Source of the DNA: Acephala macrosclerotiorum
Taxonomy: Eukaryota; Ascomycota; Leotiomycetes; Helotiales; Mollisiaceae
Direction of reading: 5' to 3'
Length of the DNA: 42,945 nucleotides
NCBI GenBank assembly: GCA_014904845.1
Contig: MU119579.1
Coordinates: forward strand, 1-42,945
The notes below the pieces were generated by a model, which was not told the DNA's origin, ran no database searches, and worked only from the letters and a program-made list of their open reading frames with translations. Positions 12,597 to 22,238 of this stretch are shown here, piece after piece. The position numbers and the translations under genes are program-made. Each line of letters begins with the position of its first letter. Positions within the stretch are counted from its first letter, which is position 1.

Positions 12597-13333
12597 TCAA
12601 GACCCCTTCCTCTCGAGATCCAGACTTCGCACGAATTTTGGCAACTTGCGTCGTAATTCTTCGCGGACGGCCCGGAGAAGCTCTTCGTCTACGTGCTCTG
12701 GATTGAGTTTACCCAACTCATCTTCAAAACACTTCAAGATGTTCGGCAGCGCCCCGTTCAAAGACTGCACAATCACCTAACACCTGAACATTAGCCACCC
12801 CGCCATTTGTGGCTTACTTTACAGGGTTGGAGGCTCACATTTTCCTTCGCATTACGCTCGATAATCGCTCGATATCTCTTGGAAAGAACGTTTGGATTTT
12901 TGTCGACACCAAAAACCGTCAACATTTCGAGTCGTATTTGGGGGAAAGTTTTGCGTTGCCTCTTCGAAGCCATCAGATATTCTTCTTGAGCTGTGGTCCA
13001 CGCATCCACCCGCGGCGCCTGTAGGGGTACTGTAAAAGGCGACCAGTCGAAGTTGAATGAGCCTTCCCACTGATCACCAGTCCCTGACTTGAAGTAGCCA
13101 TCGAATTGGTCTAGGAGTGCTGGCATGTTCCCCTGCATGGTTGCGACGTTCGCCGGCCCAGTCCAATTCGAGCATTCGAGCATTTTTATTGATGGCTCTG
13201 ACTCTATATGATGTCCTGGACCATTCTGAGGGAGCCAAGAATGTGGGCGATAATTCTCTAGCAGAGGGTCCGGGAATTCGTTGTCTTCTGCATTGGCCAC
13301 ATCCTTTGTGTATTGATTTCGATTAGAAGTCAT
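12597..13333 (-). CDS. Small protein with a Myb/SANT-like DNA-binding domain (two exons)
   Basis: Model: exon 1 13333-12839, intron 12838-12777 (62 bp), exon 2 12776-12597, giving 224 residues. The start is the first true ATG of the frame, at 13333 (MTSNRNQYTKD). The intron opens GTGAGC, has a CTAAT branch-like site and ends TTAG; it is phase 0. Without it the frame stops at 12791. Residues about 111-150 hold the recognisable part: AWTTAQEEYLMASKRQRKT followed by a helix with FPQIRLEML and NPNVLSKRYRAI, which fits a Myb/SANT-like helix-turn-helix with a conserved first Trp. Exon 2 adds a charged, probably helical tail (ALPNILKCFEDELGKLNP, then EELLRAVREELRRKLPKF). The first 95 residues are polar and low in structure. 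The likely role is a nuclear DNA-binding protein; the target is unknown. It is divergent from the gene at 13920 and separated from it by 586 bp. Confidence 0.65.
12777..12838 (-). other. Spliceosomal intron of the Myb-like gene
   Basis: On the minus strand the donor is AAT|GTGAGC and the acceptor TTAG|GTGATTGTG, with GCTAATG about 20 bp before the acceptor as a plausible branch site. Removing it joins two coding stretches in phase 0 and extends the protein by 59 residues that read as natural coding sequence. Confidence 0.65.
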
Positions 13334-13919
13334 CTCGCGAAGCCGTTGTGCGGTATGAAAAGTTGAGGGGGTTCGCAATGTGAGAAGACTCGACCGTCTT
13401 AGTCTTATGTTGTCCCCTGAGGGTCAGTAGCGGACTGTTCCTAGGCAATTGAAGCCTGTCCCCCCGCTGCGCCAAGCACATCCTCAAGCGTTCCTCAATC
13501 TGGCGGTCAGAACACCACTTCTGGTCCGTCTTCGCTGTCCAATACTGTTGAGAGACAGCTGTATCAAGCGCAGCTTGTTCTTGTGGCACGCTCTTATTGC
13601 CTGCGGATATCTTGGGTGGTTGCACGCTAGCGCCCAGCGGCGCGGCGCCTCGGTTAATTATGCACCCCCAACCACACACCGAAGCCGGGTGTAGCACACA
13701 ATATATTTTGTGGAGCGCCTAGCAGAAGTGCTGTCATTGACCCAGCCTAATAAGGCGTCAGGTCTAACATTAAAAAGTCTTGCAACCCGCCGTGCTCTCT
13801 CGAGGACGTCACGTCCCTACGCACTCTGTGTGTATCAACTCTCCAAAAAGACAACCATTAAATACTTCTACTCTTGAATTTCAACTTACTCTGCCTGACC
13901 TTGCCAACGCCCTCAAGCG
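13334..13919. promoter_or_regulatory. Shared upstream region of the divergent gene pair
   Basis: 586 bp between the two ATG codons, GC-balanced and unmutated. It presumably carries both promoters. There is no clear TATA box for either gene; CATTAAAAAGTC near 13768 and CCATTAAATACTTC near 13856 are weak A/T-rich candidates for the plus-strand gene. The minus-strand frame 13697-13323 lacks an ATG near its start and overlaps the Myb-like gene start, so it is not called, though an upstream exon there cannot be excluded. Confidence 0.45.
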
Positions 13920-14784
13920 ATGTTTTCTCAATCATGCCAGCAACATAGCCTTGAGCCTGGTAGGCTTGATTTGGATTCAGGGACTGGAGAAGTTAACGAA
14001 CTCTTCAATCTCCACCCTCCTTGGTCGTCCCGATTTCTAGATAATTGGGGTAGGGGCCTTGATGAAGTGTCCTACAACACTGGTTTAATCTTCGGTACCT
14101 TCGAATTCTACGGAACGAACATTGCGGCCCCTCACAACTACCTCCATACTGGGCTCAGCGATGATTTGTCGATGTTCGCGCCCCTGCCACCTAGTCTCGA
14201 AGTCGCCCAGGATGTCTTTCCGGATACTTGGCAAGATAGCCATTCATTGAATGCCGGTCTGGCCTTCTCTCCATCGGAGAACTTCTCCCCAACGAGCAAG
14301 GCCATGGAGAGCCCCTTGACGCCTCTGCCACCTAGTCTCGAAGTCACTCAGGATGTCTTTCCGGATACTTGGCCAGGTAGCCATTCATGGAATACCGTTC
14401 CGGGCTTCTCTCCATCGGAGAACTTCTCCCCAACGAGCAAGGCCATGGAGAGCCCTTCGACGCCTCTGCCACAAACTCCGGCTTTCAATGCGCCTTCCCT
14501 TGGAGTTCACTCCTGCAAACAACACCGGAGCGGGGGCACGAGCTGGAGCTCAAATCATATATCCCAATGCAGCCACCGAACCTCTTCCCGAGCGGTGCTG
14601 AGGGACGCCGTAAGTCCGCTTTTCTGCAAATTATGTAACTGGGCTGACATAAGTATCTCAGATCGTCAACCGACTCATGACAAACGCGACGCCTCGCATT
14701 CTTGACGCCATTGAGAATGAAATGATACGTCTTGATCCAGATTGCCTCAACTCAGGCGGGACAGCAGGGGAATCGAAGCTATAG
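13920..14784 (+). CDS. Hypothetical protein with a 47-residue tandem duplication (two exons)
   Basis: Model: exon 1 13920-14609, intron 14610-14661 (52 bp, GTAAGT...GCTGAC...TCAG), exon 2 14662-14784, giving 270 residues. The intron is phase 0 and splicing opens a natural-looking tail (IVNRLMTNATPRILDAIENE, then MIRLDPDCLNSGG). Exon 1 is Ser/Pro/Thr-rich. Residues about 89-135 and 136-182 are two near-identical units (PLPPSLEV, DVFPDTW, FSPSENFSPTSKAMESP). Exon 2 resembles the second exon of the Myb-like gene: both start IV, then IL, an E-x-E pair and LxP. No Myb domain is visible here. The last 45 codons of exon 1 look less protein-like than another frame (containing ELELKSYIPMQPPNLFPSG), so a frameshift near 14510 is possible. 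Function unknown; perhaps a decayed paralogue of its divergent neighbour. Confidence 0.5.
14184..14465 (+). repeat. 141-bp in-frame tandem duplication
   Basis: CTGCCACCTAGTCTCGAAGTC-type sequence starts at 14184 and 14325, and CTGCCAC begins again at 14466 before diverging: two units of exactly 141 bp (47 codons) plus a stub. The copies differ at about a dozen positions. The length preserves the reading frame. Confidence 0.85.
14610..14661 (+). other. Spliceosomal intron of the plus-strand gene
   Basis: Donor GCC|GTAAGT, branch-like GGGCTGACAT at 14641-14650, acceptor ATCTCAG at 14661, 52 bp in all: a textbook short fungal intron. It is phase 0, the same phase as the intron in the divergent gene, and lies at the equivalent place before the IV dipeptide. 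Confidence 0.65.
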
Positions 14785-16399
14785 TCAGCGTTGTCAGCAT
14801 TTTTATAATTGTGGAAATGGTACGCGCTCCCTTGTATTGAGGTCGTCAAGTCAACTCGGTTGACTTCCGGCCGTTTCTTTTGAAGTCCAAATATTTCATA
14901 GCCAAGGTCTTGCCTTGAAACCTATCGACAAGGCTCGCGCGTGCCGTGATACGGGCGCCGAGAATTCCACTCATTAGCTGTCAGATTTAGCACATGAATG
15001 AACTGAGGATCTTTGATCTGCTGGTAATAGTCATAAGTCCGGGTGAAGCATTACTACAGCGCACCGTCCTTTGTCGTCTCTACCTTTTTAATATTGGAAA
15101 GTAGACTCACTTAAGTTTAAGTATTAGATAACCCCCCCCCCTTTACGCTAAACTGCAAGTTTCTTTCGTTTGAAATGTTCTCGTTACTTTCAGGGAAGAT
15201 TCTTACGCGCAGAAACGCAATGTAAAGAATTATAAATGTTGTCTGAGGAATTGACGTAACTCACGACGCTTTGAAGAGACCCGAGAGTGGAGAAACGAGG
15301 TATATAAGAGAATAAGGGGTGTGGGCATCTTCCTCTTTGCCTACTTCTGCGAACAGTCCTAGCAGAGTGAGCTTTCTCATAAGTCGAAATATAGTACGCA
15401 TTAGAGATTATCTAAGGTGACATTAAGTGGGAACGGCTACCGAACCAAGAAGACCCTTTTCCACGCCGAGCTTGTCCGAAAGAGAGACAGCTGTAGGCGA
15501 TGATCCGTCGGTGGGAAGAGCTTAGAAAGGCCCACCTCCAACACTGTTCGGAGACAAGCGGTGTACGTTCCCTATAATGTGATCTACATTCACACCCGTA
15601 AACATGACGGTAGGGTAATTGAGAACTCACATTCTAGATGTTCGATATCAGCAGGGCAGCGGGTCCTCACACGGTTGTCAACAGGGAATTGGTCTTCAAG
15701 ACGAGGGCTTTATGCTATTCGCTGACTTCTGAAGCTTTTGAGTCTTTATTCCCCAAATTTTTGGCTGCTACCTTTGCGTACTTCTCAATTGCTGCCCCCC
15801 ACATTACTCAAGTTTTGCTTTAGCGCCGAGGTTTCGGCAGCAACGGACTCGGCTATATTTTCCATTTCGGTCCCTGAATTAGTGTGAGTGCGGTAAAGAT
15901 AAGAGCTGTTCCGGTGCCAATTCTTTAGTAACCTTTGGGTAAAGTAAGATGTTTGGGGTGAACGAATCAGGAAAAATGTTGGAAAAACGAATTGTTCGGG
16001 AGAACCAGCTTCTCGGGATTCTGCTTATCGTTGAACCTAATAAAAGCTTTCTACGTTGTGACTCGTACTTGTAGCTCTGTCAATGTCTCGGTGTAATGAA
16101 GTCCTTTTCGGGTTGGGAGTAAGCCGGAATGCGACCTGCTTGAGAATTGGTGTTACGCGATAGGCAGTGTACTAATATCAGAATTTCATTACCTGCAGTA
16201 CTATGTAGCACTGGGCGGCAAAAAGCTTTGTCGCATCTTTTTTGAGAGTGGGAGCCATAGTATAAAAAGAAGACCGTCATTTTACGATTTTGAGTACTGT
16301 TTTTTGAATTGATTCCAAGTATATTATATTTTTTATTACGCCAAGGGTAAACTAATAATTATATACTAAAAGTATTACTTTTAACAAGTAATTTTTAAT
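14785..16399. other. GC-balanced sequence without a convincing gene
   Basis: Unmutated, mixed-composition DNA. The first part is presumably the 3' untranslated region of the plus-strand gene. A run of ten C (15132-15141) and a TATA-like GGTATATAAGAG at about 15299-15310 on the plus strand are visible; the latter lies about 30 bp before pyrimidine-rich CTTCCTCTTTGCC, as in a fungal promoter. No downstream frame is longer than about 75 codons, and none has recognisable motifs. It could be a decayed gene, a non-coding transcript or plain intergenic DNA. From about 16310 the base composition drifts back towards A/T. Confidence 0.5.
15299..15310 (+). promoter_or_regulatory. Possible TATA-type core promoter
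   Basis: TATATAAGAG is followed after about 25-30 bp by a C/T-rich stretch typical of fungal transcription starts. No coding frame of note follows, so any product would be a short or non-coding RNA. This is weak evidence from motif spacing only. Confidence 0.25.
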
Positions 16400-16504
16400 T
16401 GGCCGTTCGCCTTGAGAACTAATGTCAACTTTTATTAAGTCACGTGTTATTCACGTGGCACGAGTCATTTCAACTATGGGCGAAAATCACCAAATTTAAT
16501 CGCT
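16400..16504 (+). mobile_element. Unmutated terminus of an R-related element
   Basis: GGCCGTTCGCCTTGAGAACTA is followed by GTCAACTTTT, a near-repeat of CACGTG (TCACGTGTTATTCACGTGG) and CAACTATGGGCGAAAATCACC. Copy A has the same order at its start: TGCCTGTTCGGCATAAGGACTA, CCAACTTTT, TCACGTGAAATCA, CAATGAGCGATTTCACCCAAATTTAA. RIP-faded versions occur at 17847 and 29329. It is directly followed by an open frame, unlike copy A, so this may be the end of a coding relative. Confidence 0.65.
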
Positions 16505-17173
16505 ATGATTATGGCAGTAGAACAAGTTTGTCAGTACAAACTACCCAATACACACACTATTCTCCTTCTGAAAAAGACACTGTATGTGATCGAGATGTGT
16601 AATGAAGCGAAAGTCCCATTCACATTATTTAGAAGATTCGAACACATTCTCGCAATAGTGCGAAAAAAAGACATAAAGATAAGAACGATCGAAAAAAGCC
16701 AGTCTAAATACAAGAAGGCCGAACACGCATTCATAGAATTCGACGAATTAGACTAAGTATTATAGGCCTGGATGAGCGATCTGGTCGTCAAATATAGACG
16801 CGAGAAGCGCGAGAGAGAGTTTAATGATACGATACTAGAGTTTTACAAGGAGCTAAGCATCAAGTTTGAGAATCGTCGCGTGGTACTCCAACGAGAGTTA
16901 AATTGGACAAGAAACGCTTTAAAGTTTTTCTTGTTTTATTGTAATCAACACGAGAACTTCGATTATTATTATACGAGATTCAAATATAATACTAAAGTAA
17001 CGTGCGCTATTTGTTTTAACGGGCCGATATAAAACAAAAAACACTTTTTAATATGCGAACTCTCGCACGAAGAAGTGAATATACGATTAAATTTTAATTC
17101 GAATTATTTATTTGTTATACGTTTTTTTAAAAATACGAGATACAAAAATAAAGCGATTATTAAAAAAAAAAAA
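16505..17173 (+). pseudogene. Broken unrecognised frame next to an R-type terminus
   Basis: One frame runs from ATG 16505 to about 17173, interrupted by stops at 16754, 16763 and 17030, the first two just 3 codons apart. Each stop can be explained as CAA or CAG turned to TAA or TAG. The frame is rich in Lys, Arg and Glu (VVKYRREKREREF near 16785) and has a Cys-x2-Cys pair (TCAICF near 17005) followed by KKHFLICELSHEE, perhaps a metal-binding knot. Mutation increases to the right and the frame vanishes into AT-rich DNA after 17173. Its position behind an R-like terminus suggests it is the protein of an autonomous relative, but no transposase family is recognised. Confidence 0.45.
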
Positions 17174-17846
17174 TTTTTTTTTAAACGATTTTAATAATAT
17201 TAATATTATAATCAAATAATTAAAAAGAACGAATTTTTATTCGCGTTTTTTTAGTAAAAAACGACTTAAAATTACGAGTATAAAACGTTAAATAATTTAA
17301 AATAATTAAATTACGAGATTAAATATATTAAACAAAAGTTAAATTAATAATTTTTTAAAAAAAATCGATAATACTAGTATTGTAAATTAAATTAATAAAA
17401 AAAAAATAATAAAATACAAATTAATAATATTTTAACGAGTTTTATTAAATTATATTAAAAATTTTATATATTTAAATTACGAAAACAAATTAATTCGATT
17501 TAAAAAAATATTAAAAAAAACAAAAATACGACTTTATAAGCGCGAAATACAATAGGAGTAAAATTATTATAAAACGTTACGTAAGTAATATTTTTTTAAA
17601 AGCGATTATAAAAATATATAAAAATATAAAAATATAAAAATATTATTATTAAAACGAAAAAAATTATTATTTTAATTTTTTAATTAATTAAAATAATAAT
17701 TAAAATAATTTTATAATTAACGATTATTACGAATTATAAATTTAATAATAATAATATTATTATTATTAAATTTAATCAAAATATTTAAATGTAACGATTT
17801 AATTAATTTATTAAAAAATTTATAATTATAAAACTTTGAAATAATT
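17174..17846. other. AT-rich RIP-degraded continuation
   Basis: Probably the eroded remainder of the frame that ends near 17173: C and G are more common here than in the deep AT tracts (for example GCGCGAAATACAATAGGAG near 17540). A short run of ATAAAAAT-type repeats lies near 17605-17640. No frame is readable. Confidence 0.55.
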
Positions 17847-18290
17847 ATTTATTCGATTTAAAAACTAATATTAATTTTATTTAAATTACGTATTATTTAT
17901 ATAATACGAATTATTTTAATAATAAACGATTTTAATAAAATTTAATTATTAAAACAATTTTATAATTTAACGATTATTATAAATTATAAAATAAAAAAAA
18001 AATAAAAAAAATTAATAAAAATTAATTAATTTATTAAAAATTCGACGATTTTATAATTTCAAAATAATATATAATCGTTTTAATAAAAAATATTAAAATT
18101 TTATAATTATAATTACGTTTATAATTTTTATTTATTAATTAATTTAAATTATATAAAATTTAATTAAATATTTTTAAATTTTAAATTTTAAATAATTTTA
18201 TTAATTCGTTATTATATAAATTAATAAAATATAATTATATTTAATAAAAATAATAATTATAAAATTTTTAAATATATTTTTATAATTATA
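17847..18290 (+). mobile_element. R repeat family, copy D (RIP-degraded)
   Basis: The start (ATTCGATTTAAAAACTAA, then ATTACGTATTATTTATATAA) is the C-to-T/G-to-A version of the terminus at 16400. About 350 bp later TTTTATTAATTCGTTATTA matches copy A at 5012 and the exact reverse complement of copy B near 10190. The match to copy A's unique part can be followed to about 18290; the array beyond is not recognisable. It links the 16400-type terminus to the copy A-type interior in one element. Confidence 0.6.
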
Positions 18291-19312
18291 TAATTTAATT
18301 TTTTATATATTTTTTTAAAAAAAAAAATAATTATATAATTACGTTTTTTAATAACGATTATAAATTTTATTAAACGTTTAATATATTAAATAAAATTTTA
18401 AAATAATTTTAAAATTTGTATAAATAATTAAAAATATTTATAAAAATATTAAAAATAAAAATAAATATATAACGTATAAAAATTTTATTATTATTAATAT
18501 TAAAGTTTTACGATTTTTAAATAAATTTTTTTTAAAATAATTATTAAAACGATTAATAAAAAATATAAATAAATTCTTATAAAAATATATATTTAAAATA
18601 ATTAATTTTAAACATTTTAAATAATAATAAATAAAAATTATTAAAATTAATTTAATAAAAAAATAAATATAAAATTTATTGTTTAATAAATAAAAAAAAT
18701 TATAAAATTTTATTTTATTTTAAATTTTATTAAATAAATTTAAAATATTTTTTTTATAATTAATTTTTAAACGATTTTTTAATACGTTTAAAATTATTAT
18801 AATAATATTTAAAAAATTTAATAATATATAAAAAATAATAAACGTTTTATTAAACGTATTAAAATTAATATAAAAAAAAAATTCAAATAAATTTTTAAAA
18901 TTATAAATATAATATTTTTAATAAAATAAAAAATATTTAAAAAAATACTAAAAAAATATTTTAATTTAATTTAAATAAAATAAAATAAAATTTTATATTA
19001 TAATTATAAACTAATAAATTAACGAATTAAATTAAAAAAATAAAAAAAAAAAAAAAATATTTTTAAAAAAAAAAAAAAAAAAATTAATTTTATACGTATA
19101 AATAATAATAATAAATTTTAAAAATATTTTTAATTAAAAAAAATTACGAAAAAAATAAAAATAAAAAATTTTAATTTTTTTTTATATATTATAAAAAACG
19201 TTAATATTATTAAATAAATTTATAAATTTATAAACGTATAAATTTAAAATATTAAAAAAATATTTAATTTTTAAATCGAATTTCAATTTTAAAAAACTTA
19301 TAATAATTTAAA
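18291..19312. other. AT-rich RIP-degraded tract, no gene
   Basis: Nearly pure A/T, with long A runs near 19040-19085 and CG-only cytosines. No identity is readable. It ends at the inner edge of copy C. Confidence 0.8.
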
Positions 19313-20452
19313 AATGTTTCTCTCGTTCCGAAAGAAAAGGCCCGTCCAGCGGCTCGCTAAGCGAGCCAATAGTGGATAAACTTTTTCTTTTTTTACTCGA
19401 CGCACATTTTACTTCGCAGGTCTCGCGAGAGCGCTCCTGCGAAAAACTACAAAGTCTTCGACTTTAGTAATTTACTTTTATTTCAAGTTTCAAGTCAAAA
19501 GCTCTTAATTTGAGTGTTTTATAAGACTTTGAAGTTAGAATGTTTTATTGGAGTAGTGGTTCGAATTCTACCGGGCAGTGAAGCCGATAAGCTGATAAGC
19601 TGCTTAGTGCCTTAGGCAGAAACGCACTTCCAGCAGAGTCTCACACTAAAAGGACACCCTCTAAGACCCCCGTCTCTTATATTGAATTGCTACAATCGAT
19701 TTAATCAATTTGAATTTCTTAGTATATAATTCCAGGGGGAGACTCCCTGGGACCCCCCTCGAGAGCTGCGCAGCTATATAGCTAGAATAGAAGTGTTTTA
19801 TTGCCTTGGCGCTTTAAGCAGAAACGCACTTTTGGAGCTTTACACCAAGGAACACTCCCTGGGACTTCCGTCTCTTATATTAAGTTGCTACGATCGATTC
19901 AATCAATTTAGATTACTTTACTTAGCATATAATTCTAAAGGGAGACCTCCTAGGACCCCCTTTGAAAGCTGCGCAACTATAGAAATATTTAGCACTTAAA
20001 GAGTTTTAGTGTTTCTCACCGGAGGAGCGTGTGCCGACTTTAGTGCTTAAAGCAGAAACGCACTTAAAAGTTTTGCGATTGCCATTTTTGCTAAGTGCGA
20101 CTATATTTTATTAATTTACATAATAACAAATTAATAAAATCGTTTAAAACTTGGAATTTGACAGTATTTAATTGTATTTTAATTTATTTTTCAATTTTAT
20201 ATAGTTTGAATTAATTAATATATTATAATTGTAAGCGTAATACGATCGCACGTAAATCGAAATTTTAATATTTTTTATCGGATTAATTATATATTAGTTC
20301 AAAGTTATATAATAATAAAAATTTTTAATAAATTAATTAAATCGCTTTATTTGAATATTTTGATTAAATTTAAATAAAATCGCTTATTATAAAAAATATT
20401 AATATTACGTATATATAAAAAAATTAATATTAATTTTTAAATTAAATAAATA
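19313..20452 (-). mobile_element. R repeat family, copy C (inverted, half mutated)
   Basis: Reverse-complement counterpart of copy A. It starts with AAAAATGTTTCTCTCG and the long hairpin, then has the CGAAGACTTTAGTAATTTAC segment, the tandem array (palindrome AGCTGCGCAGCT at 19764-19775, and GCAGAAACGCACTT near 19617, 19818 and 20052) and the unique part. The array and inner end are nearly clean; from about 20110 outward the sequence becomes RIP-degraded but still aligns with copy A to about 20452. The G-run hairpins have lost bases (CCAGGGGGAGACTCCCTGG). It differs from copy A by several small indels. Confidence 0.75.
19329..19398. repeat. Long hairpin of R copy C, one arm mutated
   Basis: The left arm CCGAAAGAAAAGGCCCGTCC and the inner stem GGCTCGC-TAA-GCGAGCC are intact, but the expected right arm has become GGATAAACTTTTTC: CGGGCC turned to a TAAAC-type sequence. 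In copy A both arms are intact. Confidence 0.75.
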
Positions 20453-21264
20453 ATTATACGTTTAAAAAATATTAAAATTAAATTTATATTAAAATTTATT
20501 AATAAAATTATTTTAAAAAAAAAATTATTAATTAATAAAATAAATAAAATTAAAATTTCTTTTTTAAATAAAAAATAAATAAATATTAAAATTAAATAAT
20601 TAAAAAAATTATAAAAAGTTTTTTAAAATTAATTAAATTACGCGTATATTAATAATAATATATAAAAGAATAATATAATAAAATAAATTTATAAAATACG
20701 TAAAAATAATTATATTAAAAAAAATAATAAAATAAAATAAAATAATAATTTAAAAATAAATATTAATAATTTTAATATAAAAATTTTATATTTATAATTT
20801 AAAAAATAAAATAATAAAAATATATTTTATATATAATATATTTAAATTATATATAAAATAAAATAAAAATTTAATTAATTAATTAATAAGATAAATATAT
20901 AAATATTATTAAATTAATTTTAAATTTATAAATATATAATATAATATAATAAATTTAAATAAATTTAATTATATATTATAATTCGAATTATTTATTTTTA
21001 TAAATTAAAATATTAAAATTTAAAAAATTGAAAAAATAAAAATTTAATAAAAAGAAAATTAAATTAAAAAATTTTAAAAAAAAAAATTTTAACGATTAAA
21101 ATAATAAAAATAATTATAAAAATATATTAATTATAAAATTATAAAATATAAACGTTTATAAATTTTTATAATAAAATAAAAATTAAAAATAAAAATATTA
21201 AAAAAAAAATACGTAAATAATTTAAAAAAATAAAAATTAAATTTTAATAAAATTAAATTAAAAA
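20453..21264. other. AT-rich RIP-degraded tract, no gene
   Basis: Nearly pure A/T with few CG. It lies between copy C and the short LTR element, with nothing recognisable in it. Confidence 0.8.
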
Positions 21265-21492
21265 TATCGAAATAAATATCACGAAATATTTACGTAATAT
21301 TTACGTGCGATTCGAGATCGCATTTAATTAATATTGTTTTATTCTCATTTTCAATATATAGTTTTTAATCTCGAGTTTTTACTCGAGATTATCGAATTAA
21401 TTATTAAAATAAATAACGTATATTAAAAACTAAAAATTTTATCGTACGTTTTATTATCGAGTTCGAATAATAATATTTTTGTAATATCGATA
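21265..21492 (+). repeat. 5' LTR of the short element
   Basis: It carries two clear palindromes: TGCGAT-TCGAG-ATCGCA (21306-21322) and AATCTCGAGT-TTTT-ACTCGAGATT (21367-21390). Compared with the 3' LTR, differences are almost all C/T or G/A. Confidence 0.8.
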
Positions 21493-21508
21493 TTAATTAA
21501 TATTTAAT
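21493..21508 (+). promoter_or_regulatory. Candidate primer-binding site of the short LTR element
   Basis: TTAATTAATATTTAAT directly follows the 5' LTR. The copia element has CTGATCAATGGTTGAA in the same place; 14 of 16 positions agree if C to T and G to A are allowed. In this A/T-rich sequence such agreement is only suggestive. Confidence 0.3.
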
Positions 21509-22238
21509 TTTATAATTAGATATAAACTAATTAAATATTATTAAAAGAGATTAAATATAATAAATTAAAAGTATTAATAAATCGATTATAGAAAATATTA
21601 AAAAATTTCGAGAAAACGTTTTTAAATATTATCGAATTACGAGAAAGTTTTATTATTTTTTTCGTAGAAACGAGATTTTAACGTTTTCTCGATTTTTAAA
21701 AACTCGAAGAAATTAATTATAGAGAAATTCGTACTTTTAAATAATTAATTCAAATTTACGTTTATTATATAAAATAATATTATTTAATTTTAAATATTAT
21801 ATTGAATTAATATTTTTTTTTATTTTTTTATAATTTCGAATTTAATCGATTTTAATATACTAATAATACTATTTTACGATTAATCGAAAACTTTTATAAA
21901 TTACAATACTTATTTTTCTTTTTTATTTCGATCGAATTTATTTATTTTTTATAATTTCGAATTAATCGATCGATAATATAACGATATTATTTTACGATTA
22001 TTTTAATCGACTATTAAAATAACTTATAAACGTTTTTATTTGCTCGAAATTATTTATAAAATTTTATCGAATATTTAAATCGTTTATTCGCTTTCGAATT
22101 ATTTACTTATTTTATTATTTATTTTTTTATTATTCGTTTTAATATTTATTTTTATATTATCGATCTATTTTTATTAAAATGTTTATATATAAATATAAAT
22201 ACGATTTTAGTAAATAAAGTAATACAATTAATTTTAAA

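Noticed and set aside
13323..13697. 124-codon minus-strand frame upstream of the Myb-like gene
   Set aside because: It starts at GTG, not ATG, overlaps the start of the Myb-like gene in another frame and has no recognisable domain. It could hold an upstream exon but nothing shows it.
15412..15630. 72-codon minus-strand frame
   Set aside because: No motif and a Cys/Arg/Ser-rich random look; lies in a region without other coding signs.
15638..15823. 61-codon plus-strand frame after the TATA-like site
   Set aside because: Short, about 330 bp behind the putative start and without a recognisable family. The hydrophobic part near its end is not a clear signal peptide.
19555..19580. GGTTCGAATTC resembling a tRNA B box
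   Set aside because: No matching acceptor or anticodon stem around it, and it lies within R copy C; copy A has a different sequence at this place.
19793..19999. 68-codon plus-strand frame
   Set aside because: Lies inside the tandem array of R copy C; repeat artefact.
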